From IMG/VR virus record IMGVR_UViG_3300036851_000164, positions 1 to 46,773 of that record: DNA of 46,773 bases, one strand, 5' to 3'. This DNA is from a virus. The position numbers and the translations under genes were made by a program. Position 1 is the stretch's first letter. Every line of letters begins with the position of its first letter. Below, in pieces: positions 1 to 6,341 of the stretch. A model generated the notes under the pieces. It searched no databases, had not been told where the DNA came from, and saw nothing but the letters and a program-made list of their open reading frames with translations.

Positions 1-127
1 ACCGTCATCGCCGCGCCCAAACTCGGCAAGCATCCGCTTCCGATGGCCTTTCCGATTTATCAACCACAAGCGCGGCCATCGACCCGCAGGGCAAAACTGA
101 TCGGCCGTTACCATTCCCTCCGTCACG
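1..127. repeat. 127-bp terminal direct repeat, left copy
   Basis: These 127 bases recur exactly at 46647-46773. An exact end-to-end overlap of 127 bases, which is a common largest assembly k-mer, indicates a circular or circularly permuted molecule cut open by the assembler. A gene reading frame continues smoothly across the join, which supports this. A true short terminal repeat of the virion is the alternative. Confidence 0.95.
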
Positions 128-144
128 CTCGCCTCTGTGGTCAT
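1..144 (-). CDS. Hypothetical protein, 5' part (gene continues at 46646 across the circular join)
   Basis: This is the N-terminal part of a 120-residue protein whose remainder lies at 46428-46646. The ATG at 144-142 overlaps the TGA of the gene at 141-587 in the ATGA manner. The protein begins MTTEASVTEGMVTADQFC. On the linear window only a GTG inside the gene looks like a start, so a linear annotation would truncate it by six residues. No domain was recognised; the middle is acidic and rich in Trp and Ala. Confidence 0.75.
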   Translation of the reverse strand, partial: MTTEASVTEGMVTADQFCPAGRWPRLWLINRKGHRKRMLAEFGRGDDG

Positions 145-587
145 GGTGTGGCTTCCCAAAGCAGTTTCTTTTGAAGCGGATGTTTATCGACGCGCGGACG
201 AGACGGGACCGACCATGAGCGCCCTGGCGTTTCTCCGATGAGACGCCACCCGCTTGCTTTCAAAGTTGCGCCATTTTCTGATGCCAAGATGTATGTTCCG
301 ATGCGCTTGAAGCCGAGAGCAAAGGCGGCTCTCGCGCAGGCACCGTAAAGAAACGAGCAGGCGTTTCGAGTTCCGTCAGTGGCGAGCCGCGTAACCTCAA
401 GAGTTAATCCATCATCCCGCCGCCGAGCGGTAGGACGCCCAACAATCGCCACCCCAACAACCTCACCTTCTTTCACGGCAGCCAAAGAGAACTTATGCCC
501 GACCACAGGCCCATGATGCCGATGAACCTTCTTAACGAAGGCATTGGCTTCATCGAGCGGAAGCGACATGAGTTCTAATTTGCTCAT
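141..587 (-). CDS. XF1762 family (GNAT-like) protein
   Basis: This 148-residue protein matches, from memory, the XF1762 family of phage and prophage proteins, whose fold resembles GNAT acetyltransferases. Recognisable stretches are HRHHGPVVGHKFSLAAV near residues 22-38, GVAIVGRPTARR near 44-55 and an acetyltransferase-like LYGACARAAFALGFKR near 80-95, followed by the ILASENGATLKASGWR segment. Substrate and role are unknown. It sits in the leftward operon with 4-base overlaps on both sides. The family assignment is good; catalytic activity is an inference. Confidence 0.8.
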   Translation of the reverse strand: MSKLELMSLPLDEANAFVKKVHRHHGPVVGHKFSLAAVKEGEVVGVAIVGRPTARRRDDGLTLEVTRLATDGTRNACSFLYGACARAAFALGFKRIGTYILASENGATLKASGWRLIGETPGRSWSVPSRPRVDKHPLQKKLLWEATP

Positions 588-754
588 CCCTTCCCTTCCT
601 GTTGCTGAATGGCGCGGAGGAGAAATTCAATGCAGTCCCATTGCAACCGCTCGGTCTCCTTCCAGTAGCCGCGCAAATCATCAACCTCGGCCTGCGCCCT
701 TCGCACGATTTCTACTCTCTCCAATAAAGCTGTAAGCTCTGGCTGTGTGGTCAT
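584..754 (-). CDS. Small hypothetical protein, 56 aa
   Basis: A 57-codon frame runs from ATG at 754-752 to TGA at 586-584. Both ends overlap neighbours by four bases: its ATG overlaps the TGA of the gene at 751-1044, and its TGA overlaps the ATG of the gene starting at 587. The product (MTTQPELTALLERVEIVRRA...) is charged and probably helical, with no known domain. The start context CCACACCATGACCACA is nearly repeated at the start of the junction gene (144). Confidence 0.75.
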   Translation of the reverse strand: MTTQPELTALLERVEIVRRAQAEVDDLRGYWKETERLQWDCIEFLLRAIQQQEGKG

Positions 755-1044
755 GGTGTGGGCTGCACTTTTGCGAGCGCATCTTTCGACCGCGCGAGTT
801 GTGTGTCGTAAGCGGTGAGAAAATCTAAGGCGGCCTTGAACAGTGGCTCAAGCATTGCCGACACAGCTCGGCGCTCGGAGTCATTGGCGAGCGTCGGATT
901 GACGATGTAGCCGAAGTTATCCATGTCCCGCGCTTCTTTCAGAAAGGCCTCCATTGTTGGCTTCTCCATCTGGAGCACCATGACGGCGGTGCTCACTGCT
1001 TGAGACGCAGCGAGCAATCTGGCTTTCGCATCATCTCCCGCCAT
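751..1044 (-). CDS. Hypothetical protein, 97 aa
   Basis: Unrecognised 97-residue protein, predicted mostly helical. The start is supported by AGGAGG about 7 bases upstream of the ATG at 1044. The middle has DNFGYIVNPTL, a pattern common to phage proteins of unknown role. The downstream gene is coupled by an ATGA overlap at 751-754. Confidence 0.7.
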   Translation of the reverse strand: MAGDDAKARLLAASQAVSTAVMVLQMEKPTMEAFLKEARDMDNFGYIVNPTLANDSERRAVSAMLEPLFKAALDFLTAYDTQLARSKDALAKVQPTP

Positions 1045-1071
1045 CCTCTGATCCTCCTGGGTTGGCGCGCG

Positions 1072-1320
1072 TCATCCTGTCAGCGTGACGCCAAGCTTTT
1101 CGAGTTCCTTTTCGATGACGGTGCGCTGTGCGATCAACGCCGACTTGGCGACGGCCCATTGCAGCGGCACTTCAAAGGACTCGCCGTCCTCATTGAACAC
1201 GTTTGCATAGGAGGAGAACTTTGGCTTGGGGCCATACTCCAAAGCATCCTCAATCTTCTGGTGGTCCTCCAAAAGCGTGGCGACGCTGACACGATCTTTC
1301 AAACGAACTGCTTTCGTCAT
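1072..1320 (-). CDS. Hypothetical protein, 82 aa
   Basis: Unrecognised protein beginning MTKAVRLKDRVSVATLLEDH. The ATG at 1320 is chosen because AGGAGG lies at 1328-1333 with a 7-base spacer; an in-frame GTG at 1326 would leave only one base. The sequence is amphipathic and helical, with a short FNEDGESFEVPLQWAVAKS segment. It lies 27 bases before the next leftward gene. Confidence 0.7.
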   Translation of the reverse strand: MTKAVRLKDRVSVATLLEDHQKIEDALEYGPKPKFSSYANVFNEDGESFEVPLQWAVAKSALIAQRTVIEKELEKLGVTLTG

Positions 1321-1334
1321 TTCCACTCCTCCTG

Positions 1335-1445
1335 TTAGTCCGTGCTGCGCTTCCGCGCGTCATCCTGCTCGATCAGCCATTGGTAGTGGCCGATCCGGAG
1401 TTTTCGTCTCGCGTCAGCTTCTTGGATGCGCTCTTGCTTGGTCAT
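1335..1445 (-). CDS. Very small hypothetical protein, 36 aa
   Basis: A 37-codon frame from ATG at 1445 to TAA at 1337-1335 fills the only gap between the HNH gene and the gene starting at 1320. Its stop lies just before the AGGAGG of the next gene. The product is highly charged (Arg, Lys, Glu, Asp rich) with no domain. Packing supports it, but it has no clear ribosome binding site, so it could be spacer. Confidence 0.45.
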   Translation of the reverse strand: MTKQERIQEADARRKLRIGHYQWLIEQDDARKRSTD

Positions 1446-1449
1446 GGTC

Positions 1450-1824
1450 TTAGTCTGGGTTTCTGAGTTCGGTGCGCCCGTTGATTTTGGTTTTCCACTT
1501 TCCATTGCGCGCGTTGGGGAACCTGCTCGGCTTCTTGATGCCTAGCGCCCGCTTCTGAATGCGGGCCGTGACTGCCTTCGCTGCAACGTCGATCTTCGTC
1601 TTGAGGCTGTGGCACCAAGAGCACCGCGGCACTAAATTCCCTTCACGATGCTCTCCGCCGTTGCAGAGTGCGATCACATGGTCGCACTCCCATTTCTCGG
1701 CAGGGCCAAGTTTGCGATGGCACGTGTCGCAATAGCCGTTGGTCTTGTCGAAAACGCGCAAGCGGACACGCGGCGGGATGGCTTGGTCATCGTGCTTGGC
1801 GATCCATTCGGGAACAGTCCTCAT
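1450..1824 (-). CDS. HNH endonuclease
   Basis: This 124-residue HNH nuclease has an N-terminal Cys pair (CDTC, near residues 32-35), the core ECDHVIALCNGGEH near 46-59, the Asn in EGNLVPRC, and CSWCH, matching the zinc-ribbon HNH layout. It should make DNA breaks. In lambdoid phages such proteins act in packaging or homing; here it sits beside the recombination genes. The ATG at 1824 overlaps the TGA of the upstream gene. Confidence 0.85.
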   Translation of the reverse strand: MRTVPEWIAKHDDQAIPPRVRLRVFDKTNGYCDTCHRKLGPAEKWECDHVIALCNGGEHREGNLVPRCSWCHSLKTKIDVAAKAVTARIQKRALGIKKPSRFPNARNGKWKTKINGRTELRNPD

Positions 1825-2342
1825 GCCGCCTTCCCCGCGTTTGCATTGCCCGTCTCAGGATCCACGCCGACAAGGCCCCAGGCCCAGGCCAGCACCGCCT
1901 CCTTGCTCTTGCGGAACTCGGCTTTATCCATGGCGCGATAGCTCTGCGATTTTGCAGTTCGCACGACGACTGCGGAGCCATGAACCGACACGATGGCGAG
2001 ATCATCGAAGGGTGCAACGAATGACGCCACGCGCCTCGCCTCCTCCTCCGATGCACACAAAATAGAGCGCTGGTTATAGAAGCCAGTCGAGATCAAGCCG
2101 GTGGCGCGGAACTTGGCAAATGTCGGGAACTCGTGCGCGATGTCCTCTGGCAGATTGTCGAAGGCTTCGCCGAGTTGCGCGAAGTAGTGATTGTGCGAGT
2201 TGATTGAGCGCTCCTGGTGCTCGACCAGCAGGTAGCGCTTGCCGTCCTCAAACTGCTCGCTGCAGCGCTTGGCCTGGCGCTGCGTGGCCGGCACGAATGC
2301 GCCGTCGCGCCACAAGACGGGGATCGGGGAGAGATCGGTCAT
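1821..2342 (-). CDS. Conserved phage protein of the recombination cluster
   Basis: This 173-residue protein is unassigned. Segments such as ERSINSHNHYFAQLGEAFDNL and FRATGLISTGFYNQRS, and a C-terminus reading YRAMDKAEFRKSKEAVLAWA, look like a protein that often accompanies exonuclease and annealing genes in alphaproteobacterial phages (from memory). A role linked to recombination or replication is inferred from position only. Start and stop both show ATGA overlaps. Confidence 0.7.
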   Translation of the reverse strand: MTDLSPIPVLWRDGAFVPATQRQAKRCSEQFEDGKRYLLVEHQERSINSHNHYFAQLGEAFDNLPEDIAHEFPTFAKFRATGLISTGFYNQRSILCASEEEARRVASFVAPFDDLAIVSVHGSAVVVRTAKSQSYRAMDKAEFRKSKEAVLAWAWGLVGVDPETGNANAGKAA

Positions 2343-3028
2343 GCTACGGCCACCGATGCTGCGAGATTAGCCTTGAGTGTTGACGGAGCGCCAAGATAGC
2401 GCGAGCGCAGGGCGTCGATCTTGTCGTCAAGTTCGGCCAGGAACTCAGCCACGGCCTTTTCGAGCAGGCGAATATCACTATCGGCGCGGGGCACGCGCTT
2501 GACGAATAGGCGCATGGCTTCCGGCATCCGGGGATCATAGGAAACGAAGTCGCACCACTGGCGGCGCGTGCAAGCCATCTGCCATTGCATCTGCTTGACG
2601 TATTTGTCTGGCACCGTGCCGCTCAGCAGGGTGTCGATGTGGGTTGCGGTGTTCGGACATTTGATCTCGACCAAGCCATATAGCCCCACCATGCCATCAG
2701 GACTTCCCCCGCTCATGGGAATGGACGGATGCACAATGAAGCCGCAAGGCTCAACCTCCGGGCCGGATGAGTAGAAGTCGTAAGCCGTCCGCGCTTCCGG
2801 CTCAGTGTCGATGCCCCATTGCATTGCTGCGCTGGTGTAGCTTTCACCCGGAACGCCGGTCAGCCGCTCGGCGATCAGTTGCGCCATGTAATTGGCGCGC
2901 GAGGCGCCCCAGCCCGACTTGGTGCGCGCGGTAAGATCGGCCATGCGCGAGGCCGTGGCCTTGCCGAGCCGCTGCGTGAACCATTCCTCGCTGTATTGCA
3001 GGATGATAGTGTGTGCGTAGGGGATCAT
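2339..3028 (-). CDS. YqaJ/lambda-type recombination exonuclease
   Basis: This is a 229-residue member of the YqaJ/lambda-exonuclease family (PD-(D/E)XK fold). The active-site pattern is visible as GGSPDGMVG followed by VEIKCPN near residues 107-127, giving the Asp, Glu and Lys of the metal site. An upstream WFTQRLGKATAS segment matches the usual R-x-G-x-[ST]-AS motif. It would resect double-stranded ends 5' to 3' to feed the ERF annealing protein encoded just upstream, forming a two-component recombination system. Confidence 0.9.
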   Translation of the reverse strand: MIPYAHTIILQYSEEWFTQRLGKATASRMADLTARTKSGWGASRANYMAQLIAERLTGVPGESYTSAAMQWGIDTEPEARTAYDFYSSGPEVEPCGFIVHPSIPMSGGSPDGMVGLYGLVEIKCPNTATHIDTLLSGTVPDKYVKQMQWQMACTRRQWCDFVSYDPRMPEAMRLFVKRVPRADSDIRLLEKAVAEFLAELDDKIDALRSRYLGAPSTLKANLAASVAVA

Positions 3029-3780
3029 GCCTTTTTGCGCTTGCTCTCAAGGGCTTCGATCACGGCGTCGAATTTCGTCGCGGGGATCTCGGTCAGCGCG
3101 CCGACCTTGAAGTATTTGCAGAGCTTCACCGTGTCGGCGTTGACCTCTTTGATGAGGCTTTGGATGGCGAGTACCTGATCTTCACTAATCGGCTCGCCAT
3201 TGCCGTTGCCCCCGGCACCGGCAGCGTCATCATCCTTCGCAGCGGCAAGCCCGAGGCCGGATTTCAGGGTATAGCGTTGCAAGAAGCTGATGGTCGAGCC
3301 GATGCCTTGGATTGGATTTTTGTTGCCGCTATCATCGCGCGGCGCCGAAAGCCCATTCCTGACTGAATGGCCGTCTCTATGGCTGATGATGCAGATGACG
3401 TGAATGCGATCGGCGCTTTCCGTCTCAAACCTGTAGCTCAAGCCGTGCTTGGCGAGGATGGGATCGACGGTACGCGCGATCTCGGCTAGGCTTTCATGGT
3501 GATAGTGAGTACGGATGCCAGTCTTGCCGACAAAATCGACTTCGCGATCCTTGAGGATGACGGGAATCTCAGCCTTCGCCGCGGCCATTGCGTTGTCAAA
3601 CGCCTTGCGGGCCTGGTTGGCCTCCCATCGCTCCTGCAAGCCCATCAGCTTCTCGATGACCTCGATATTGGCGCCCGACGCCACGGCCCGGTCGAGCATG
3701 GTCATCGGCGTCATGGCTTCCGGCAACGACTCAAGCGGCGCCTGCATCCGAGTTGCAACGGCTTTTGCTTCTGCACTCAT
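3025..3780 (-). CDS. erf: ERF-family single-strand annealing protein
   Basis: This 251-residue protein has the ERF core: FDNAMAAAKAEIPVI near residues 61-75, the YHHESLAEIARTVDPILAKHGLS region near 93-114, then GSTISFLQRYTLKSGLGLA near 160-178. ERF proteins, with P22 Erf as the type, anneal single strands during phage recombination and genome circularisation. The C-terminus carries a Gly/Asn linker and a short helical domain. It is coupled by ATGA overlap to the exonuclease. Confidence 0.9.
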   Translation of the reverse strand: MSAEAKAVATRMQAPLESLPEAMTPMTMLDRAVASGANIEVIEKLMGLQERWEANQARKAFDNAMAAAKAEIPVILKDREVDFVGKTGIRTHYHHESLAEIARTVDPILAKHGLSYRFETESADRIHVICIISHRDGHSVRNGLSAPRDDSGNKNPIQGIGSTISFLQRYTLKSGLGLAAAKDDDAAGAGGNGNGEPISEDQVLAIQSLIKEVNADTVKLCKYFKVGALTEIPATKFDAVIEALESKRKKA

Positions 3781-3965
3781 GCTGTTTTCCTCTCTCTCCT
3801 GCCCGCCGCGATCAGGAACGGCAATAAGGTCGGGTGTTCCTCAATGAACCTGATGAGTTGGGCCTGGGCTCTCCACCGCTCGCGCTCCATGCCGGGCTTG
3901 AAGCAGTCCATGTGCAGCCGCTCGAGCGTGTCGAAGTCATCGGGGTTGACGGTGCAAACGGTCAT
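3777..3965 (-). CDS. Small hypothetical protein, 62 aa
   Basis: Unrecognised 62-residue protein, helical and charged, rich in Arg and Glu. It has 4-base overlaps with erf downstream and with the small membrane protein gene upstream. Confidence 0.65.
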   Translation of the reverse strand: MTVCTVNPDDFDTLERLHMDCFKPGMERERWRAQAQLIRFIEEHPTLLPFLIAAGRRERKTA

Positions 3966-4105
3966 TGTGCGCGCTCCCTTACGATGCGCTTCGCCGCGTT
4001 CTCGATCTCAGGGGACACCATGACGGTCAACTTCGGCTTGTTTGGCATGAACCAAACAAGAAACAGAAGGGCGAGGATGGCGGTAAGGGTGATATCCCGG
4101 ATCAC
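3962..4105 (-). CDS. Small single-pass membrane protein, 47 aa (GTG start)
   Basis: A 48-codon frame starts at GTG 4105-4103, which overlaps the TGA of the upstream gene (GTGA), and ends at TGA 3964-3962 overlapping the next ATG. Residues about 5-20 (ITLTAILALLFLVWFM) form a transmembrane helix. The remainder (PNKPKLTVMVSPEIENAAKR...) is a cytoplasmic-type helix. It is a membrane peptide of unknown function in the early operon. Confidence 0.7.
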   Translation of the reverse strand: MIRDITLTAILALLFLVWFMPNKPKLTVMVSPEIENAAKRIVRERAQ

Positions 4106-4356
4106 TGCTCGACCTTTCCAGCAAGGCCGCAGAAGCCAACCGGCGCCTTCGTCTCACCTGTCGTAGCCATCTTGACGAACTCCGCTTCACTCATTGCATT
4201 GTTCCACCGCCACGCCATGCACTGAGAGGCGATGCAGAGGCACATATCGTCGTAGTCTCTGTCACGGTTAGCTGGTGCCCATGTATCGCCAGCGCGCATC
4301 AGTTGCCGCGCAAACGGACACCAACGGGTTTTGGCCTCTTCCTCGGTGAGAATCAT
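4102..4356 (-). CDS. Conserved phage protein with Cys cluster
   Basis: This 84-residue protein has cysteines at WCPFAR, MCLCIASQCMAWRW and GFCGLAG. The pattern CIASQCMAWRW recurs in many phage proteins of unknown role (from memory) and may bind a metal. The start at 4356 has an ATGA overlap with the upstream gene. Function unknown. Confidence 0.7.
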   Translation of the reverse strand: MILTEEEAKTRWCPFARQLMRAGDTWAPANRDRDYDDMCLCIASQCMAWRWNNAMSEAEFVKMATTGETKAPVGFCGLAGKVEQ

Positions 4357-4709
4357 GCGGCGCGCCTTTCAAGTCGTGCGAGCCGGCCTTGCTCGACCTG
4401 CAGGGCGCCGTACAATGGCGCCAGGTGGTACATCGCGGTCGGTCCCATATGGCCGTCGCCGGTGATCGCATTCCGCCGCTGCCAAGTGCGGGCCATCGTC
4501 TCGGCGTGCAGCTTGATCGCCTCGATAACGATGCGCGTGGCGCTGAGCGAGTAATCGTGCAGGGTATGGGGCGGGACGTGTACGCCCATGCTGGCGAGCC
4601 TGTTGCGCTCATACTGCAACGCCTCTAGGTCGACCATTTTCTGCCAGCAGGCCGAGGCGGTCTTTCCCACGGCGGCGCAGAGTTCATCGGAGGGCATGGG
4701 GTGGTTCAC
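4353..4709 (-). CDS. Hypothetical protein, 118 aa
   Basis: Unrecognised helical protein, with 4-base overlaps at both ends. No membrane segment or known motif is seen. The C-terminal LYGALQVEQGRLARLERRAA resembles a short coiled coil. Confidence 0.65.
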   Translation of the reverse strand: MNHPMPSDELCAAVGKTASACWQKMVDLEALQYERNRLASMGVHVPPHTLHDYSLSATRIVIEAIKLHAETMARTWQRRNAITGDGHMGPTAMYHLAPLYGALQVEQGRLARLERRAA

Positions 4710-4969
4710 TGCTTCTCTCCGGTGGCCTGGGCGATGGCGGCGCGGGCGCGTTCAAATAGTGGCGCGGGATTGTCGCGGTCCATTTCGAGGACATATTCAG
4801 CGAAAGCGAGTAGAGCCGGCGCGGCTGCATACAAAACCGCATCAGCCAATCGCGGGACGTATGCCGTGGTGACTAAACCGCTGCCGTCACCGACCTCATA
4901 AATGTTCTCAAGTTCGCGGCAAGAAACTTTGCCGAGTACGCTAAGAGGCCCAGGTGTATGCTCGCTCAT
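4706..4969 (-). CDS. Hypothetical early protein, 87 aa
   Basis: Begins MSEHTPGPLSVLG, the HTPGP opening shared by many small early phage proteins (from memory), and has an ADAVLYAAAPALLAFAEYV central helix. AAGGAAG lies upstream of the ATG at 4969. A strong 11-bp hairpin (4989-5022) stands just upstream of that ribosome binding site. Confidence 0.7.
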   Translation of the reverse strand: MSEHTPGPLSVLGKVSCRELENIYEVGDGSGLVTTAYVPRLADAVLYAAAPALLAFAEYVLEMDRDNPAPLFERARAAIAQATGEKQ

Positions 4970-4988
4970 TCCATCTTCCTTGAGTGAA

Positions 4989-5022
4989 CCCCGGCCCGCC
5001 TATGTGCGGACGCGGGCCGGGG
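4989..5022 (-). promoter_or_regulatory. GC-rich hairpin in front of the gene starting at 4969
   Basis: CCCCGGCCCGC at 4989-4999 is perfectly complementary to 5012-5022 across a 12-base loop. In leftward mRNA it lies directly before the ribosome binding site. No T run follows, so a translational or mRNA-stability role is more likely than termination. The rest of the 217-base gap up to 5186 shows no gene. Confidence 0.5.
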
Positions 5023-5173
5023 CTATCCGATTGAGTGTGCTCCCCTCTCGGCTACGAGAGGGCGGTCATAGGTACTTGCGTTCCTCTACTGAGTTCGTTG
5101 ACTGTTCATGTCGGTACGAACCAAACTTCCCAGAACCGCTGGGCCGGTTACGCGGACACCCGCGAAATAATTT

Positions 5174-5328
5174 GGCGGCGGGCAGCTCAAATCTGGGTAT
5201 CACAGTCAGCGTGGCCCGCCGCCGCACCAGCAACCCTCCTGTGGTTGTCACTGCTAAGTTGGCCGGTGCGTTTTGATTTCGGGGCGGGCATTGAATGGCT
5301 GGGTGACAAAGGCAAACTGGCCCGCCGC
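5174..5328 (-). repeat. Palindromic element cluster A (three copies)
   Basis: Copies lie at 5174-5223 (10/10 paired arm bases), 5223-5270 (8/9, plus a G-U pair if read as leftward RNA) and 5281-5328 (8/9). Each has exactly 30 bases between the arms. On the minus strand that interval begins CA and holds a core like TGATACCCA, TGACAACCA or TGTCACCCA at the same offset. The last codons of the IS110-like gene read through all three, and its stop codon lies inside the copy at 5174-5223. Confidence 0.85.
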
Positions 5329-6341
5329 CACGCCTGCCACAGATCGCGCAGCAAGCGTTTCTCCATGTAGCGTTGCGCGCGGCGATGAATATGCCCGTCA
5401 GACATGAACTCGCTGGCACGCTTTGCTGGTATCTTCGCCGCAGGTGCGACCGTTAGTCCGCTCTCTAGGGCGCGCTGGCGCTCATACTCTTTGCGAGCGA
5501 GATAAATGGCCCGATACTCGCCGTCGCCATTTCCCCTAATGAGCGCGTCACCGATGTTCCACATGCGCGAGCGACGCAGTCGGTTATAACCGTGCTCGAT
5601 CCAATCATCTTTCGCCGCTGACTTGCTCAAGCCGCCCTGGCGCACGCCGTCCATGACGGCGAGTCCCATGCGCTTCCAGAGTTTGCTGGGGGTAGCGTAA
5701 TTGGATAGATCACCCGCTTCGGCAACGATGATCGCCAGTGAGACTTCACCGAAGCCTCTGATCGTCTCGACCAAGGAATATACGGGAAGCTGCTTGGCGA
5801 GATTCGCCATTTCCGTCTTTGCCTGCTTCTCGATCGCGTCGAACGGTGCGCGAGAGGCTATTGCGGCCAAGATCACGGCACGCCATTCGATGTAGGCGGG
5901 CTCGTCAACGCCGTCCGACTTGCCTTTAGCTTCGGCTTCTCCGAGTGAGATCAAGTCCTGCGCTTGGGAGTTGATCCGCTTGCGGTCGGCGTCCGGTAGC
6001 GCGCGTGACCAACCTAGCGCCGTGCGTAGGAAACTACCCAAGGCAAGATCGGCCCGTTTGCGTTGTTCCATCGCAAATACACGCTGGCGATGCCAGCCGC
6101 GGATTTCCGAAATGAGTGGCCCGGAGTCGGCAGCTGCACGATGGGCGTCACTGCCAGGGTGGCCGTCTCCGGGCCTGCGGGCACCGATTGCTTGGGTGTC
6201 AACTGCAACTTGGCCCGCAGTAAGAGGATCGGCGGGGGCAGCCGTGTCGTGGGCATCATCGGGAGTGAGGCCCCCGCCGTTGGCGTCGGCATCTACAAGT
6301 TGGGCATCATAGGCCAGGTGGCCTTCGCCATTCTTAGGCAT
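5187..6341 (-). CDS. Phage protein with IS110-type (Transposase_20-like) domain and inserted repeats
   Basis: A 384-residue protein. Residues about 7-75 are four repeat peptides (GHLAYDAQ, GLTPDDAH, GQVAVDTQ, GHPGSDAH). From about residue 80 there is a helical region, then a helix-hairpin-helix-like segment (IRGFGEVSLAIIVAEAGDL, then WKRMGLAV) resembling the C-terminal domain of IS110-family transposases. The place where IS110 enzymes usually read QSG here reads RQGG, so the catalytic serine seems absent, and no DEDD N-terminal domain is visible. It is therefore likely a DNA-binding relative rather than an active transposase. The last ~50 residues are read through element cluster A. Confidence 0.7.
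   Translation of the reverse strand: MPKNGEGHLAYDAQLVDADANGGGLTPDDAHDTAAPADPLTAGQVAVDTQAIGARRPGDGHPGSDAHRAAADSGPLISEIRGWHRQRVFAMEQRKRADLALGSFLRTALGWSRALPDADRKRINSQAQDLISLGEAEAKGKSDGVDEPAYIEWRAVILAAIASRAPFDAIEKQAKTEMANLAKQLPVYSLVETIRGFGEVSLAIIVAEAGDLSNYATPSKLWKRMGLAVMDGVRQGGLSKSAAKDDWIEHGYNRLRRSRMWNIGDALIRGNGDGEYRAIYLARKEYERQRALESGLTVAPAAKIPAKRASEFMSDGHIHRRAQRYMEKRLLRDLWQAWRRASLPLSPSHSMPAPKSKRTGQLSSDNHRRVAGAAAGHADCDTQI
6118..6330 (-). repeat. Palindromic element cluster B (four tandem copies)
   Basis: Copies lie at 6118-6175 (arms 13/14), 6175-6220 (8/8), 6230-6279 (10/10) and 6281-6330 (8/10). Each interval between arms is 30 bases, and neighbours abut or share one base. Minus-strand cores read TGACGCCCA, TGACACCCA, TGATGCCCA and TGATGCCCA at the same offset. 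Spacing between copies is 51, 57 and 51 bases, all multiples of three, so the reading frame of the host gene is kept. Confidence 0.88.

Noticed and set aside
544-735. Rightward 63-codon frame
   Set aside because: It is antisense to the small gene at 584-754, which has 4-base overlaps at both ends; this frame has no such context.
5187-6341. Active IS110 insertion sequence
   Set aside because: No DEDD domain, apparent loss of the catalytic serine, no element ends seen, and the gene is embedded in the phage operon.
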